Positions 59,201 through 64,000 of a DNA stretch of 64,000 nucleotides are shown here, in pieces. The position numbers and the translations under genes were made by a program. Source of the stretch: Ahaetulla prasina (Eukaryota; Chordata; Lepidosauria; Squamata; Colubridae); contig NC_080540.1 in NCBI RefSeq assembly GCF_028640845.1, forward strand, positions 133,948,420 to 134,012,419. The letters are read 5' to 3'. How positions within the stretch are numbered: the first letter of the stretch is position 1; every line of letters starts with the position of its first letter. The notes under the pieces were generated by a model. The model was not told the origin of the DNA. It saw nothing but the letters and a program-made list of their open reading frames with translations, and made no database searches.

Positions 59201-62200
59201 ACCACTAAGTTAATGGAAAAATGGATTGTGGCATGAAAAGCATCCTGTATTATTTACATATAAATGCTACCATTAAAAATCAAAGTTTTGTTACTGCAAG
59301 AGTATCAATAGAAGGAGTCATGAAGGAAAAGTAAAATTCACTTTCCAGGAGCTACTATTGTTGCCTCTGAGTGATGGGTACAATCTTCACAAATTTTTGT
59401 TTTTCTTTTCCTAGAATAAATGTCCTGGCAAACAATCTGTTTCCACGTGTCCAATATCCTGTTCCGACCGGAACGCCACTTATTTCTCCTTACATTGCTT
59501 GGGACCACAGCCAGATCTGGGATGTCCCAAAACCTGAAGATTTTCCAAAAGGGTCTGGAGGTTCTGGGGCAGCAACAGTCTACAATATTGGTATATACTA
59601 GAAGTCAAATGGCTTCTTTGTTTGAACCCCACTCCAAAAAGAAAAAGAAATTTGAGTGGGATTTTAACAATCTCAAGGGAAAACATGTCCTAGTCTTTGT
59701 GTCATTTTAGTAGAAGTGTAGATGGGAAGAAGTAAAAATCAGAGCGCTGTTTTCTTTGAGACATCTCTGACTCTGAAGCTAGGGTAGGAGAAAGTGTGCA
59801 GAGATTGATTCTTGGGTAAGAGATACCAAAGCCAGGTTCGTAAGAAAGTACTAAAATTCCTATATTTTTTGTCTATTGTTGTTAACAGATACGAATCCTG
59901 AATCCCCTGATCATTACTTAGTGGGCCATTGCATTGATGGCAGAGTTCTCTATCCAGCAACTGGTTACTTGATACTAGCCTGGCGCACTCTAGCACGCTC
60001 CCTGGGAACTACGATAGAAGAACTGCCTGTCACGTTTGAAGATGTTACAATCCACCAGGCAACAATACTTCCCAAAAAAGGTGAGAGTAATAAAGATTGC
60101 TCCATCTTAAATATTGTCTGATAAAACTGATTCTTTGAAATGTTCATTGATAGTGTCTGGGAGATCTTATTTTTTTAATCTGTTTATTTTTACCTGGAAT
60201 AAGATGAAAGAAGGAAGATAAATTTTAAATGACTTATCAATGCAGCACATATTCCTTTATCTGGTAGCAGAGAAAGATATGTACCATAAATACAAATACT
60301 GTACCATTTCTGCTTTCTTTATTTTATTCATATATGATACTTGAATGTAGAGTAAACTCATTAATTTCTGCCTGCCTTTTAGGCTTAACACAGTTGGAGG
60401 TGAGACTCATGCCTGCTTCCCAGTGTTTTGAAGTATCTGGAAATGGAAATCTGGCTGTGAGTGGTAAGTAAGTAGTATCAGTGAGTGTGTTTTTTTAAAA
60501 AGAAATACTGATTCTGCCTACTTATTGACTCTTTTTCCCTCTCTATCTACTCGATATACCAGGAAAAATTTGCATTTTGGAAGAAACTGCTCTCAATAAC
60601 TTTCGAAACCAGCTTATTGATTTGAAAAGCCAGCCAAATCCCTGCTCAGGAATTCGTTTATCAAAGGGGGACATTTACAAAGAGCTTCGCCTTCGTGGTT
60701 ATGATTATGGGCCAACATTTCAAGGAGTCATGGAATCCAGCAGTAATGGTAACAACATATCTAAATAGAAATCATTATTACTATGGTTATTATGGTTGGT
60801 CCTACAATTAGCCAGATGATTAGACTGGACTTGGCATATAATTTTAATTATTCTAAAAAATAGAAAACTCTTGTAATCTGGTGCTTTCAAAGTGTTTGCT
60901 GACAGCTTACATAATTATTGCATAACATGTCTGGAATTAGGGGAATGTAATCCAAAATATCAGCATTTTACTATATTAGGAAATCTGACTGTGAGATGAA
61001 ATGAATTTATAATCTAAGTACAGAAATACAAATATTTGATTAGCAACTAGGGAAATTTTTGGGAAAATAAAGGTAATTGGGGACATTTTTCTTGTATTTC
61101 ACTTGGAAAGCAGAGTAATTCTGTGTTGTAGTGCCTATACATTTTCTTTTCTTTTCTTTTTTTAACTTCTTACCAAAAACTGCAGCGGCAGGGGTGTTTT
61201 GTGCTAATTAGATTGTTTGCCATTGCAGGAAATTCTGGCAAGATTTTGTGGAATGGGAACTGGGTGACATTTCTTGACACCATGCTGCATTTGATGATTT
61301 TGGGGGAAATGGGACGAAATCTGCGATTACCAACCAGAATCCGTTCAGTGTGCATTGACCCAAAGCTACATCTAGAGTTTGTTCAGAAACACACTGAAGA
61401 GACTGAAGGTAAAGGGCATCTTGCCATTTATTTTTTATGTTTTGCTGTAGCTCCTTTTAAAAAGCCAACCTGTTAAATTGGCTGTTCCAGCCTAATGTTG
61501 TAGGATAATTATTGGGGAGCAAAATTAATAATTAGTACAGATAGTCCTCGACTTATGGCCACAATTAAGCCCAAAATTTCAGTTGCTAAGTGAGACAGTT
61601 AAGTGAATTTTGCCCCATTTTATTATCTTTTTGGCACAGATATTAAGTGAATCACTGCACTTGTTAAATTAGTAACACAGTTGTTGAGTGAATCTGTCTT
61701 CCCCATTGACTTTAGGTGATCACATGACCCCAGGACACTGCAACTGTCATAAATACGAGTCAGTTGATCACATGACCATGGGGATGCTACAATGGTCATA
61801 AGTGCGAAAAACACTCATAAGCATTTTTTTCAGTGCTGTTGTAACTTAGAACAGTCGCTATACAAACTGTTATACATCAAGGACTACTTGTATCCAGAAT
61901 TTCTTTGTAGCCCAAAAACTGAATTCCAAGAAGTCCTTTTTCTTGTTGGTTTTCTTTTGCACTGCTGTCCATTAACTATCTCTTTGCCTTGTAGTTTTAG
62001 ATGTTGCAGTGGACCGTTGCCTTGATACCATTACAGGAGGAGCTGTTCAGATATCTGGTCTTCACTCCAGCACAGCTCCCCGGCGACAGCAGGAACAGAC
62101 TCCTCCCATCCTGGAGAAATTTTGTTTTGTGCCCTATAATGAGAGTGGCTGCTTATCCTCTGATGCCAAGCTTCAGTCTAGTTTTGAGCACTGCAAAGGT

Positions 62201-64000
62201 AAAATATTCCTTATGCTTAGAGGAAATTTTTGATAGAATACATACCCTGTAAACAATGAAGAAAGAGTTATCACTGCACATTCTGTTTGGGTCCTAATGG
62301 AAATTTCTGTCAGTTTCAGATTTTGTGAGGTTGTGGTATGGAGGTCTCCCAAAAATCTGTTGCTCTCATTTCCACCTTTGTCGCATTCCCCTCTCCTTTT
62401 GAATGATGTCACCAAATAGCCCCCAAAGGCTCTCTGAATAATTTCTAAACACTCATCAATTTGCTCCCCTCCCAAATGTATCCTAACAGATCTAGAAGGC
62501 ATCAGCTGGGGAGGACAATCCTTGAAGAGGCTTTTTAGCCTCTTTAAATTTAAAGTTTGAGATTGAAAGACTGCCCATCTCTTGTGTGCATACACTTAGT
62601 TACGAATATGTTGGGTAGGAAGAATTCTTAGCAAAGATCCCTAAGTTACATACTGCATGCATATGAAGTAGGAACATGTTGCACTAAGGACGCAAAGGAG
62701 CAGGCATGGGAATGCATGCTGTACTTACTGGTATCTCTTTCAAGAAAATGTATCTTTCTAGGCTCCCATGTTAGCCGCATAATCTTAAAAAAAATTGTGC
62801 TTGACTTTACGAGGCAATTTGCCAGGGCATCCTCAACTTAAATCCATGTTTTCCAAACTTCGAATGCCTACTACACAAGCCCAGAAAAAAAATGCAGCTT
62901 CTTTAAGGAAGTGTTGACAAGTGCAGTGTGCATACTCTGAAGCATTGTTTGGCTTTGGATGCAACATGCTGCACAACCTAAAACACCTACAGTAGAAAGC
63001 CTCCTGTAACTTAGTCGTCCTGGCTTAGGATTCTGGGAGCTGCAGCCTTAACACCTAGACTCGTGGATAATGTAGATATAATTCAATCTGTTGCAGAAAG
63101 TTAGAAGCCATAGAGAATTGCTGCTGAATTAAATGTGAAAAACAGGTGTTGGTCTGAACTAAACTACCGGAAGAAACCACCACTATAAAGCATTTTATAC
63201 CTTCGTTCTTTTCTTTCCAGTGCTGATCCAAAACCTACAGAAGAAGATAGCAAAGCATGGAGTCAAAATAGCAATACCTGGGCTGGATGCTCTCATGAAC
63301 TCCACACAAGCCGAAGTTGAGCAGAAGGGTCTTGCTCATATTCTTGCTGAAATCTGCCGCCTAGAGCTAAATGGAAACCTCTATTCAGAACTAGAACAGG
63401 TTGTGGCTCGGGAAAAGCTGCATCTTCAAGAAGACTCTCTTCTCAATGGCTTGCTGGATTGTGCTGAATTGAAAACTTGTGTAGATGTAGTGCTGGAAAA
63501 TATCACCAGTCACAAGATGAAAATCATAGAGGTAAATATGAAACAATTCTACAGTCCCACTTGCTCTTTTTATTTATTTATTTATTATTTAAATTTTTAT
63601 ACCGCCCTTCTCCCGAAGGACTCAGGGCGGTTCACAGCCTGATAAAAAATACAAAATAATACAATATAAATACGATTAAAATATAATTAAAAAACTTATT
63701 AAATTGGCCACGGTTAAAATTTAGAATAAAAACCCATTAAAAACCCATAAGTTTAAAAACTAACCCAGTCCAGCGCAGATGAATAGGTGAGTTTTAAGCT
63801 CGCGACGAAAGGTTCGGAGGTCCGGAAGTTGACGGAGTCCTGGGGGGAGTTCGTTCCAGAGGGCGGGAGCCCCCACAGAGAAGGCCCTTCCCCTGGGCGT
63901 CGCCAGACGACACTGTCGCGCCGACGGCACCCTGAGGAGTCCCTCTCTGTGAGAGCGCACGGGTCGGTGAGAGGTATTCGGTAGCAGCAGGCGGTCCCGT
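29070..64000 (+). CDS. FASN: Fatty acid synthase, type I, 5' half (KS-MAT-DH-start of pseudo-ME)
   Basis: FASN builds palmitate from acetyl-CoA, malonyl-CoA and NADPH as a cytosolic homodimer. Twenty-one coding exons (39723-63531) splice in consistent phase to exactly 1249 codons. The protein opens [20 protein letters not shown] and follows vertebrate FASN throughout. KS: Cys161 in DTACSSG, His293 in EAHGTGTK, His331 in [13 protein letters not shown]: Ser580 in GHSVGE, Arg605 in YWRG, His682 in AFHSYYM. DH: His878 in [16 protein letters not shown], and Asp1034/His1038 in DTMLH. The ER, KR, ACP and thioesterase domains lie beyond the right edge. No frameshift or premature stop is seen, so the gene looks functional. 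The start at 39723 has A at -3 and G at +4. CCDC57 lies immediately upstream in the same orientation. Confidence 0.97.
33515..33732. mobile_element. Non-autonomous DNA element with TACCGTGTTTCC termini
   Basis: Starts TACCGTGTTTCCCCGAAAAT; an internal second copy of the terminus (TACCGTATTTCCCCAAAATA) begins near 33629; ends GGTCTTATTTCTGGGAAACA followed by TGGGTA. It looks like two partial units head-to-tail, or one element with repeated subterminal motifs. Same family as the right end at 4037-4073. Confidence 0.65.
34194..34576. mobile_element. Tigger-like palindromic DNA element (MITE)
   Basis: Termini TATGTAGTCCTCAATGG and GGACTACCTGTA; interior with GTTAAGTGAG, CATGACCTCGGGACAC and TCAGTTGCTAAGCATCTGA blocks. 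Full length, about 383 bp. Confidence 0.8.
36200..36610 (+). mobile_element. CR1 LINE 3' fragment (sense)
   Basis: The plus strand reads [20 protein letters not shown], the CR1 C-terminal signature, and continues into 3' UTR text ending at about 36610 (GTTGTGTGATTCTATTTTAT). The frame seems to run on upstream to 36120, but the upstream residues are not CR1-like. Degraded. Confidence 0.8.
37996..38384. mobile_element. Palindromic repeat insertion flanked by a 20-bp direct repeat
   Basis: The same 20 bases (TAGTTCAATTCAGAGTATCC) occur at 37996-38015 and 38365-38384. Between them is an unusual sequence with several CTCGAGTATAAGCCG motifs in both orientations (38211-38355), a perfect 12-bp hairpin GTTTTTCAGCAC/GTGCTGAAAAAC near 38310-38338, and a right end of CTCGAGTATATACGG. 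The first part (38016-38180) is GC-rich. It is a MITE-like or composite insertion whose class I cannot assign. Confidence 0.65.
38588..38632 (-). repeat. CR1 LINE 3' terminal scrap (antisense)
   Basis: ACAGAGTTGGAAGGAACTTT followed by GGAATCCATCTAGTCC is the antisense end of CR1 3' UTRs. Only about 45 bp is present. Confidence 0.6.
39709..39849 (+). CDS. FASN: FASN exon 2 (start codon; KS residues 1-42)
   Basis: Acceptor TTTTCTGTTCAG; ATG at 39723-39725 after 14 bases of 5' UTR; donor GTAAGT after 39849, phase 1. It encodes the KS N-terminus ([20 protein letters not shown], then [20 protein letters not shown]). It matches vertebrate FASN starts residue for residue in length. Confidence 0.95.
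40722..40874 (+). CDS. FASN: FASN exon 3 (KS residues 43-93)
   Basis: Acceptor TTTAATTCAG, donor GTAAGC, phase 1 to 1. It encodes [19 protein letters not shown], then [20 protein letters not shown] and [11 protein letters not shown], a very conserved KS segment ([12 protein letters not shown]). Confidence 0.95.
41380..41553 (+). CDS. FASN: FASN exon 4 (KS residues 94-151), GC donor
   Basis: Acceptor CCTTTATAG; phase 1 to 1. It encodes [20 protein letters not shown] to [19 protein letters not shown]. The exon ends AAAG and the intron begins GCAAGT, a non-canonical GC donor (see findings); no GT donor keeps the frame with exon 5. Confidence 0.93.
41914..42114 (+). CDS. FASN: FASN exon 5 (KS catalytic Cys161)
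   Basis: Acceptor TTTCCAAAG, donor GTAATA; phase 1 to 1; residues 152-218. It carries the nucleophile in [20 protein letters not shown], with Cys at 161 as in human. The residue three places after it is Gly where human FASN has Ser. The block [20 protein letters not shown] is also conserved. The acceptor's pyrimidine tract is weak. Confidence 0.95.
42115..43291 (+). other. FASN: FASN intron 5, no recognised feature
   Basis: AT-rich intron of 1.2 kb. No mobile element or extra exon is recognised. Confidence 0.6.
43292..43414 (+). CDS. FASN: FASN exon 6 (KS residues 219-259)
   Basis: Acceptor TTTTTTCCAG, donor GTAAAA; phase 1 to 1. It encodes [20 protein letters not shown], then [19 protein letters not shown]. 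Confidence 0.95.
43415..45041 (+). other. FASN: FASN intron 6 with one hAT element
   Basis: A 1.6 kb intron. The only feature recognised is the hAT element at 44623-44886; the rest is AT-rich unique-looking sequence. Confidence 0.6.
44623..44886. mobile_element. Short hAT element (reverse orientation) in FASN intron 6
   Basis: Starts CAGATGTGGTATTCAGCAGG and ends TGAATCCTACCACTG. The interior is the reverse complement of the 243-536 element (TTCTGGAGAACCAGTAGCGG, then ...CCACGTCCACCAAACCATGC). Flanking 8-mers TGTTACAG and TTTTATAC agree only partly, so the target duplication has decayed. Confidence 0.8.
45042..45157 (+). CDS. FASN: FASN exon 7 (KS His293)
   Basis: Acceptor TCTTACGTTAG, donor GTACGT; phase 1 to 0; residues 260-298. 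It contains [11 protein letters not shown] with catalytic His293 at the human position. The open frame runs on into the intron without meaning. Confidence 0.95.
45601..45735 (+). CDS. FASN: FASN exon 8 (KS His331)
   Basis: Acceptor TTTATTCTTAG, donor GTAAAG; phase 0 to 0; residues 299-343. It contains [15 protein letters not shown] and [18 protein letters not shown] with catalytic His331. Confidence 0.95.
46197..46656 (+). CDS. FASN: FASN exon 9 (KS C-terminus and KS-MAT linker)
   Basis: Acceptor CTCTGTTTCAG, donor GTAATT; phase 0 to 1; residues 344-496. It encodes the end of KS ([17 protein letters not shown]), a Pro-rich turn, and the linker domain between KS and MAT up to RPLWYICSG. It is the largest exon in the window. 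Confidence 0.95.
46863..47050 (+). CDS. FASN: FASN exon 10 (MAT N-terminal part)
   Basis: Acceptor TTTAATTTTCAG, donor GTAAGA; phase 1 to 0; residues 497-559. It contains [20 protein letters not shown], the glycine-rich loop that opens the transferase. Confidence 0.95.
47900..48089 (+). CDS. FASN: FASN exon 11 (MAT Ser580 and Arg605)
   Basis: Acceptor CTCTCCACAG, donor GTAAGT; phase 0 to 1; residues 560-622. It carries the acyl-accepting serine in [15 protein letters not shown] (TCC at 47960-47962) and the malonyl-binding arginine in SAYWRGKC. Confidence 0.95.
48090..51120 (+). other. FASN: FASN intron 11 (3.0 kb) with an antisense LINE
   Basis: The intron is largely unique-looking sequence around one antisense LINE (49220-50432). 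Stretches 48090-49219 and 50433-51120 show nothing recognised. Confidence 0.6.
49220..50432 (-). mobile_element. L2/CR1-like LINE, 5'-truncated, antisense in FASN intron 11
   Basis: The minus strand frame 49796-50428 (210 codons) is reverse transcriptase with the catalytic YADD in [16 protein letters not shown], plus [18 protein letters not shown] and [14 protein letters not shown]. The C-terminal part continues in another frame at 49454-49752 ([18 protein letters not shown]), so there is a frameshift near 49.75 kb. The 3' tail (ACTCAGGGCGG near 49285) and an ATTT repeat at 49222-49256 close it. The reverse transcriptase part is remarkably intact, suggesting a fairly recent insertion. Confidence 0.9.
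51121..51215 (+). CDS. FASN: FASN exon 12 (MAT)
   Basis: Acceptor CCCTTTTCAG, donor GTAAAA; phase 1 to 0; residues 623-654. It encodes [20 protein letters not shown] and [11 protein letters not shown]. Confidence 0.95.
51717..51851 (+). CDS. FASN: FASN exon 13 (MAT His682)
   Basis: Acceptor AATTTTTTAG, donor GTAATG; phase 0 to 0; residues 655-699. It carries the transferase histidine in [14 protein letters not shown]. Confidence 0.95.
51952..52155 (+). CDS. FASN: FASN exon 14 (MAT C-terminal part)
   Basis: Acceptor CTCCTTTTAG, donor GTATTA; phase 0 to 0; residues 700-767. It contains [14 protein letters not shown] and [12 protein letters not shown]. Intron 13 is only 100 bp. Confidence 0.95.
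52860..53577 (+). mobile_element. L2/CR1-like LINE 3' fragment, sense in FASN intron 14
   Basis: The plus strand encodes [20 protein letters not shown] and [18 protein letters not shown] (52888-53106), then [20 protein letters not shown] and [14 protein letters not shown] (53055-53324) after a frameshift. The 3' end is ACCGCCCTGAGTCCTTTGGG at about 53498 followed by an AAATA-type repeat. Same family as the antisense copy in intron 11. Confidence 0.9.
53721..53857. mobile_element. 137-bp hAT MITE with 8-bp target duplication in FASN intron 14
   Basis: CAGTGGTGGGATTCA at the left and TGAATCCCACCACTG at the right are perfect 15-bp inverted repeats. It is flanked by AATACCAC (53713-53720) and AATCCCAC (53858-53865), 7 of 8 identical. 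Same length and interior as the promoter copy at 28318. Confidence 0.93.
53904..54295. mobile_element. Tigger-like palindromic DNA element (MITE)
   Basis: Starts TACAGGTAGTCCTCGACTTA and ends GTCACGGACTACCTGA. It is in the reverse internal order relative to the 23154 copy and is nearly full length. Confidence 0.85.
54707..54925 (+). mobile_element. tRNA-derived SINE (Sauria-SINE-like)
   Basis: The head has an A-box-like TGGTTAGAGTGCAG (54720) and a B-box-like AGATCGAATCTC (54763) of RNA polymerase III type. The body carries TGACTCAGCCTTCCATCCTT, and the 3' end is AAGTGCTATTGCTATTA. This structure fits squamate tRNA SINEs whose tail matches Bov-B. It is not a tRNA gene. Confidence 0.8.
55270..55492. 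mobile_element. Partial Tigger-like DNA element
   Basis: Right half of the family: GATCACATGACCCTGGGATG, TGAACCTGTTGCCAAGCATC, and the terminus GAGGACTACCTGTA. The left half is missing. Confidence 0.75.
55912..56010. repeat. Long inverted repeat (hairpin) in FASN intron 14
   Basis: An arm of about 41 bp (55912-55952, ending GATATAACTAGT) pairs with 55969-56010 (beginning ACTAGTTATATTTGAGAACT) with few mismatches, around a 16-bp loop. No known element terminus is recognised. Confidence 0.85.
56918..57229. mobile_element. Second hAT family, 312 bp, with exact 8-bp target duplication
   Basis: Left end CCGTGATGG and right end CCATCACTG are inverted repeats. GCTTAGAT flanks both sides exactly (56910-56917 and 57230-57237). 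The interior is GC-rich with CATGTGCAC-type repeats and CCACCCGCACATGTGC. The overlapping Cys/His-rich frames on both strands are not genes. Confidence 0.88.
58928..59043 (+). CDS. FASN: FASN exon 15 (MAT end/post-MAT linker)
   Basis: Acceptor CTCTAACTAACTAG, donor GTAAGG; phase 0 to 2; residues 768-805. It encodes [20 protein letters not shown] and [19 protein letters not shown], matching FASN. It has no ATG and is easily missed, but its phases are required to join exons 14 and 16. Confidence 0.93.
59415..59590 (+). CDS. FASN: FASN exon 16 (linker into DH)
   Basis: Acceptor TTCTTTTCCTAG, donor GTATAT; phase 2 to 1; residues 806-864. It encodes [20 protein letters not shown], then [20 protein letters not shown] and VYNIG. 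Confidence 0.93.
59889..60080 (+). CDS. FASN: FASN exon 17 (DH His878)
   Basis: Acceptor TTGTTAACAG, donor GTGAGA; phase 1 to 1; residues 865-928. The dehydratase histidine is in [19 protein letters not shown], and His878 has the human number. Confidence 0.95.
60383..60463 (+). CDS. FASN: FASN exon 18 (DH)
   Basis: Acceptor GCCTTTTAG, donor GTAAGT; phase 1 to 1; residues 929-955. It encodes [20 protein letters not shown] and GNLAVSG. It lacks a start codon, so it is invisible to ATG-based ORF finding. Confidence 0.93.
60563..60748 (+). CDS. FASN: FASN exon 19 ([11 protein letters not shown])
   Basis: Acceptor GATATACCAG, donor GTAACA; phase 1 to 1; residues 956-1017. Contains [20 protein letters not shown], a conserved DH block. 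The residues before it ([11 protein letters not shown]) are the variable loop. Intron 18 is 99 bp. Confidence 0.95.
61229..61408 (+). CDS. FASN: FASN exon 20 (DH Asp1034/His1038)
   Basis: Acceptor GCCATTGCAG, donor GTAAAG; phase 1 to 1; residues 1018-1077. Encodes [20 protein letters not shown], with the DH second motif DxxxQ/H as Asp1034 and His1038, then [16 protein letters not shown]. Confidence 0.95.
61409..61994 (+). other. FASN: FASN intron 20, mostly one Tigger-like element
   Basis: Of 586 bp, 61536-61892 is a Tigger-like element. The rest has no recognised feature. The acceptor end reads TTGTAGTTTTAG, with two AGs six bases apart. Confidence 0.7.
61536..61892. mobile_element. Tigger-like palindromic DNA element (MITE)
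   Basis: Starts TACAGATAGTCCTCGACTTA and ends AAGGACTACTTGTA. The interior has GTTGCTAAGTGAGACAGTTA, TCACATGACCCCAGGACACT and GGTCATAAGTGCG. About 357 bp. Confidence 0.85.
61995..62198 (+). CDS. FASN: FASN exon 21 (DH end to pseudo-ME)
   Basis: Acceptor CTTTGCCTTGTAG; phase 1 to 1; donor GTAAAA; residues 1078-1145. Encodes [20 protein letters not shown] and [20 protein letters not shown]. The next AG (at 61999-62000) would give a product two residues shorter. The first AG was chosen because VLDVAV aligns with VADVVV in human FASN. Confidence 0.9.
62199..63220 (+). other. FASN: FASN intron 21, no recognised feature
   Basis: A 1.0 kb intron with no mobile element or exon that I recognise. The 140-codon minus-strand frame at 62173-62595 overlaps FASN exon 21 and has no family resemblance. 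Confidence 0.55.
63221..63531 (+). CDS. FASN: FASN exon 22 (start of pseudo-methyltransferase region)
   Basis: Acceptor TTCTTTCCAG, donor GTAAAT; phase 1 to 0; residues 1146-1249. Encodes [20 protein letters not shown], then [19 protein letters not shown] and [16 protein letters not shown]. The next exon (expected to begin near VLAG in the family) lies outside the window. Confidence 0.95.
63560..64000 (-). mobile_element. L2/CR1-like LINE 3' end, antisense, cut by the window edge
   Basis: An ATTT repeat (63568-63590), then the antisense tail ACTCAGGGCGG near 63621. The minus frame 63760-63960 encodes [20 protein letters not shown] and [20 protein letters not shown], the same C-terminus as the copies at 49454 and 53055. 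It continues past the edge. Confidence 0.88.

Noticed and set aside
62173..62595. 140-codon minus-strand ORF
   Set aside because: Overlaps FASN exon 21 and its intron, with no recognisable domain.

Overview
The window is vertebrate nuclear DNA, most likely from an advanced (colubroid-type) snake. Genes are split into short exons with GT-AG introns, the background is AT-rich, and the intervening DNA is full of squamate-type transposable elements. These include CR1, L2-like and Bov-B LINE fragments, a CR1/Rex-like LINE whose 3' end carries the AATAG pentanucleotide repeat described for snake genomes, a tRNA-derived SINE, hAT, Tc1 and Tigger-like DNA transposons, and a probable Helitron. I see no bacterial genes, CRISPR array, rRNA, genuine tRNA gene or recognisable endogenous retrovirus.

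There are two protein-coding genes, both on the + strand and in tandem. (1) The 3' part of CCDC57 (centrosomal coiled-coil protein) occupies 2250-25327 as six exons whose splice phases join without conflict (345 complete residues plus one split codon, then TGA); a poly(A) signal follows at 25483. (2) FASN (type I fatty acid synthase) begins with a GC-rich promoter and a non-coding first exon near 29.07-29.27 kb. It then has a 10.4 kb intron and 21 coding exons between 39723 and 63531, and it runs off the right edge. The visible exons join in frame to exactly 1249 codons, about half of the roughly 2500-residue enzyme: ketosynthase (KS), malonyl/acetyl transferase (MAT), dehydratase (DH) and the start of the pseudo-methyltransferase region. 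All catalytic residues of KS, MAT and DH that can be checked are present. CCDC57 next to FASN is the conserved vertebrate gene order.

Layout: 1-2.2 kb intron with a hAT element and a CR1; 2.2-10.3 kb CCDC57 exons, with CR1, Bov-B and Tc1 remnants in the introns; 10.3-25.1 kb the last CCDC57 intron, holding CR1 and L2-like tails, a Helitron with a nested LINE and a 48-bp minisatellite, a 2.5 kb GC-rich hAT-like element and Tigger-like elements; 25.1-25.5 kb CCDC57 terminal exon; 25.5-27.6 kb intergenic; 27.6-29.6 kb CpG-rich FASN promoter; 29.3-39.7 kb FASN intron 1; 39.7-63.5 kb FASN coding exons with intronic elements; 63.57-64.0 kb another LINE cut by the window edge.

The observations most worth following are: the FASN core promoter (inverted CCAAT, E-box/SRE, TTTAAATA) conserved with mammals, with a hAT element inserted about 0.6 kb upstream; a GC-AG intron in FASN; a Helitron with a LINE inside it; inverted LINE pairs flanking groups of FASN exons; and microsatellites growing from LINE 3' tails. 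I found no credible new multigene system.
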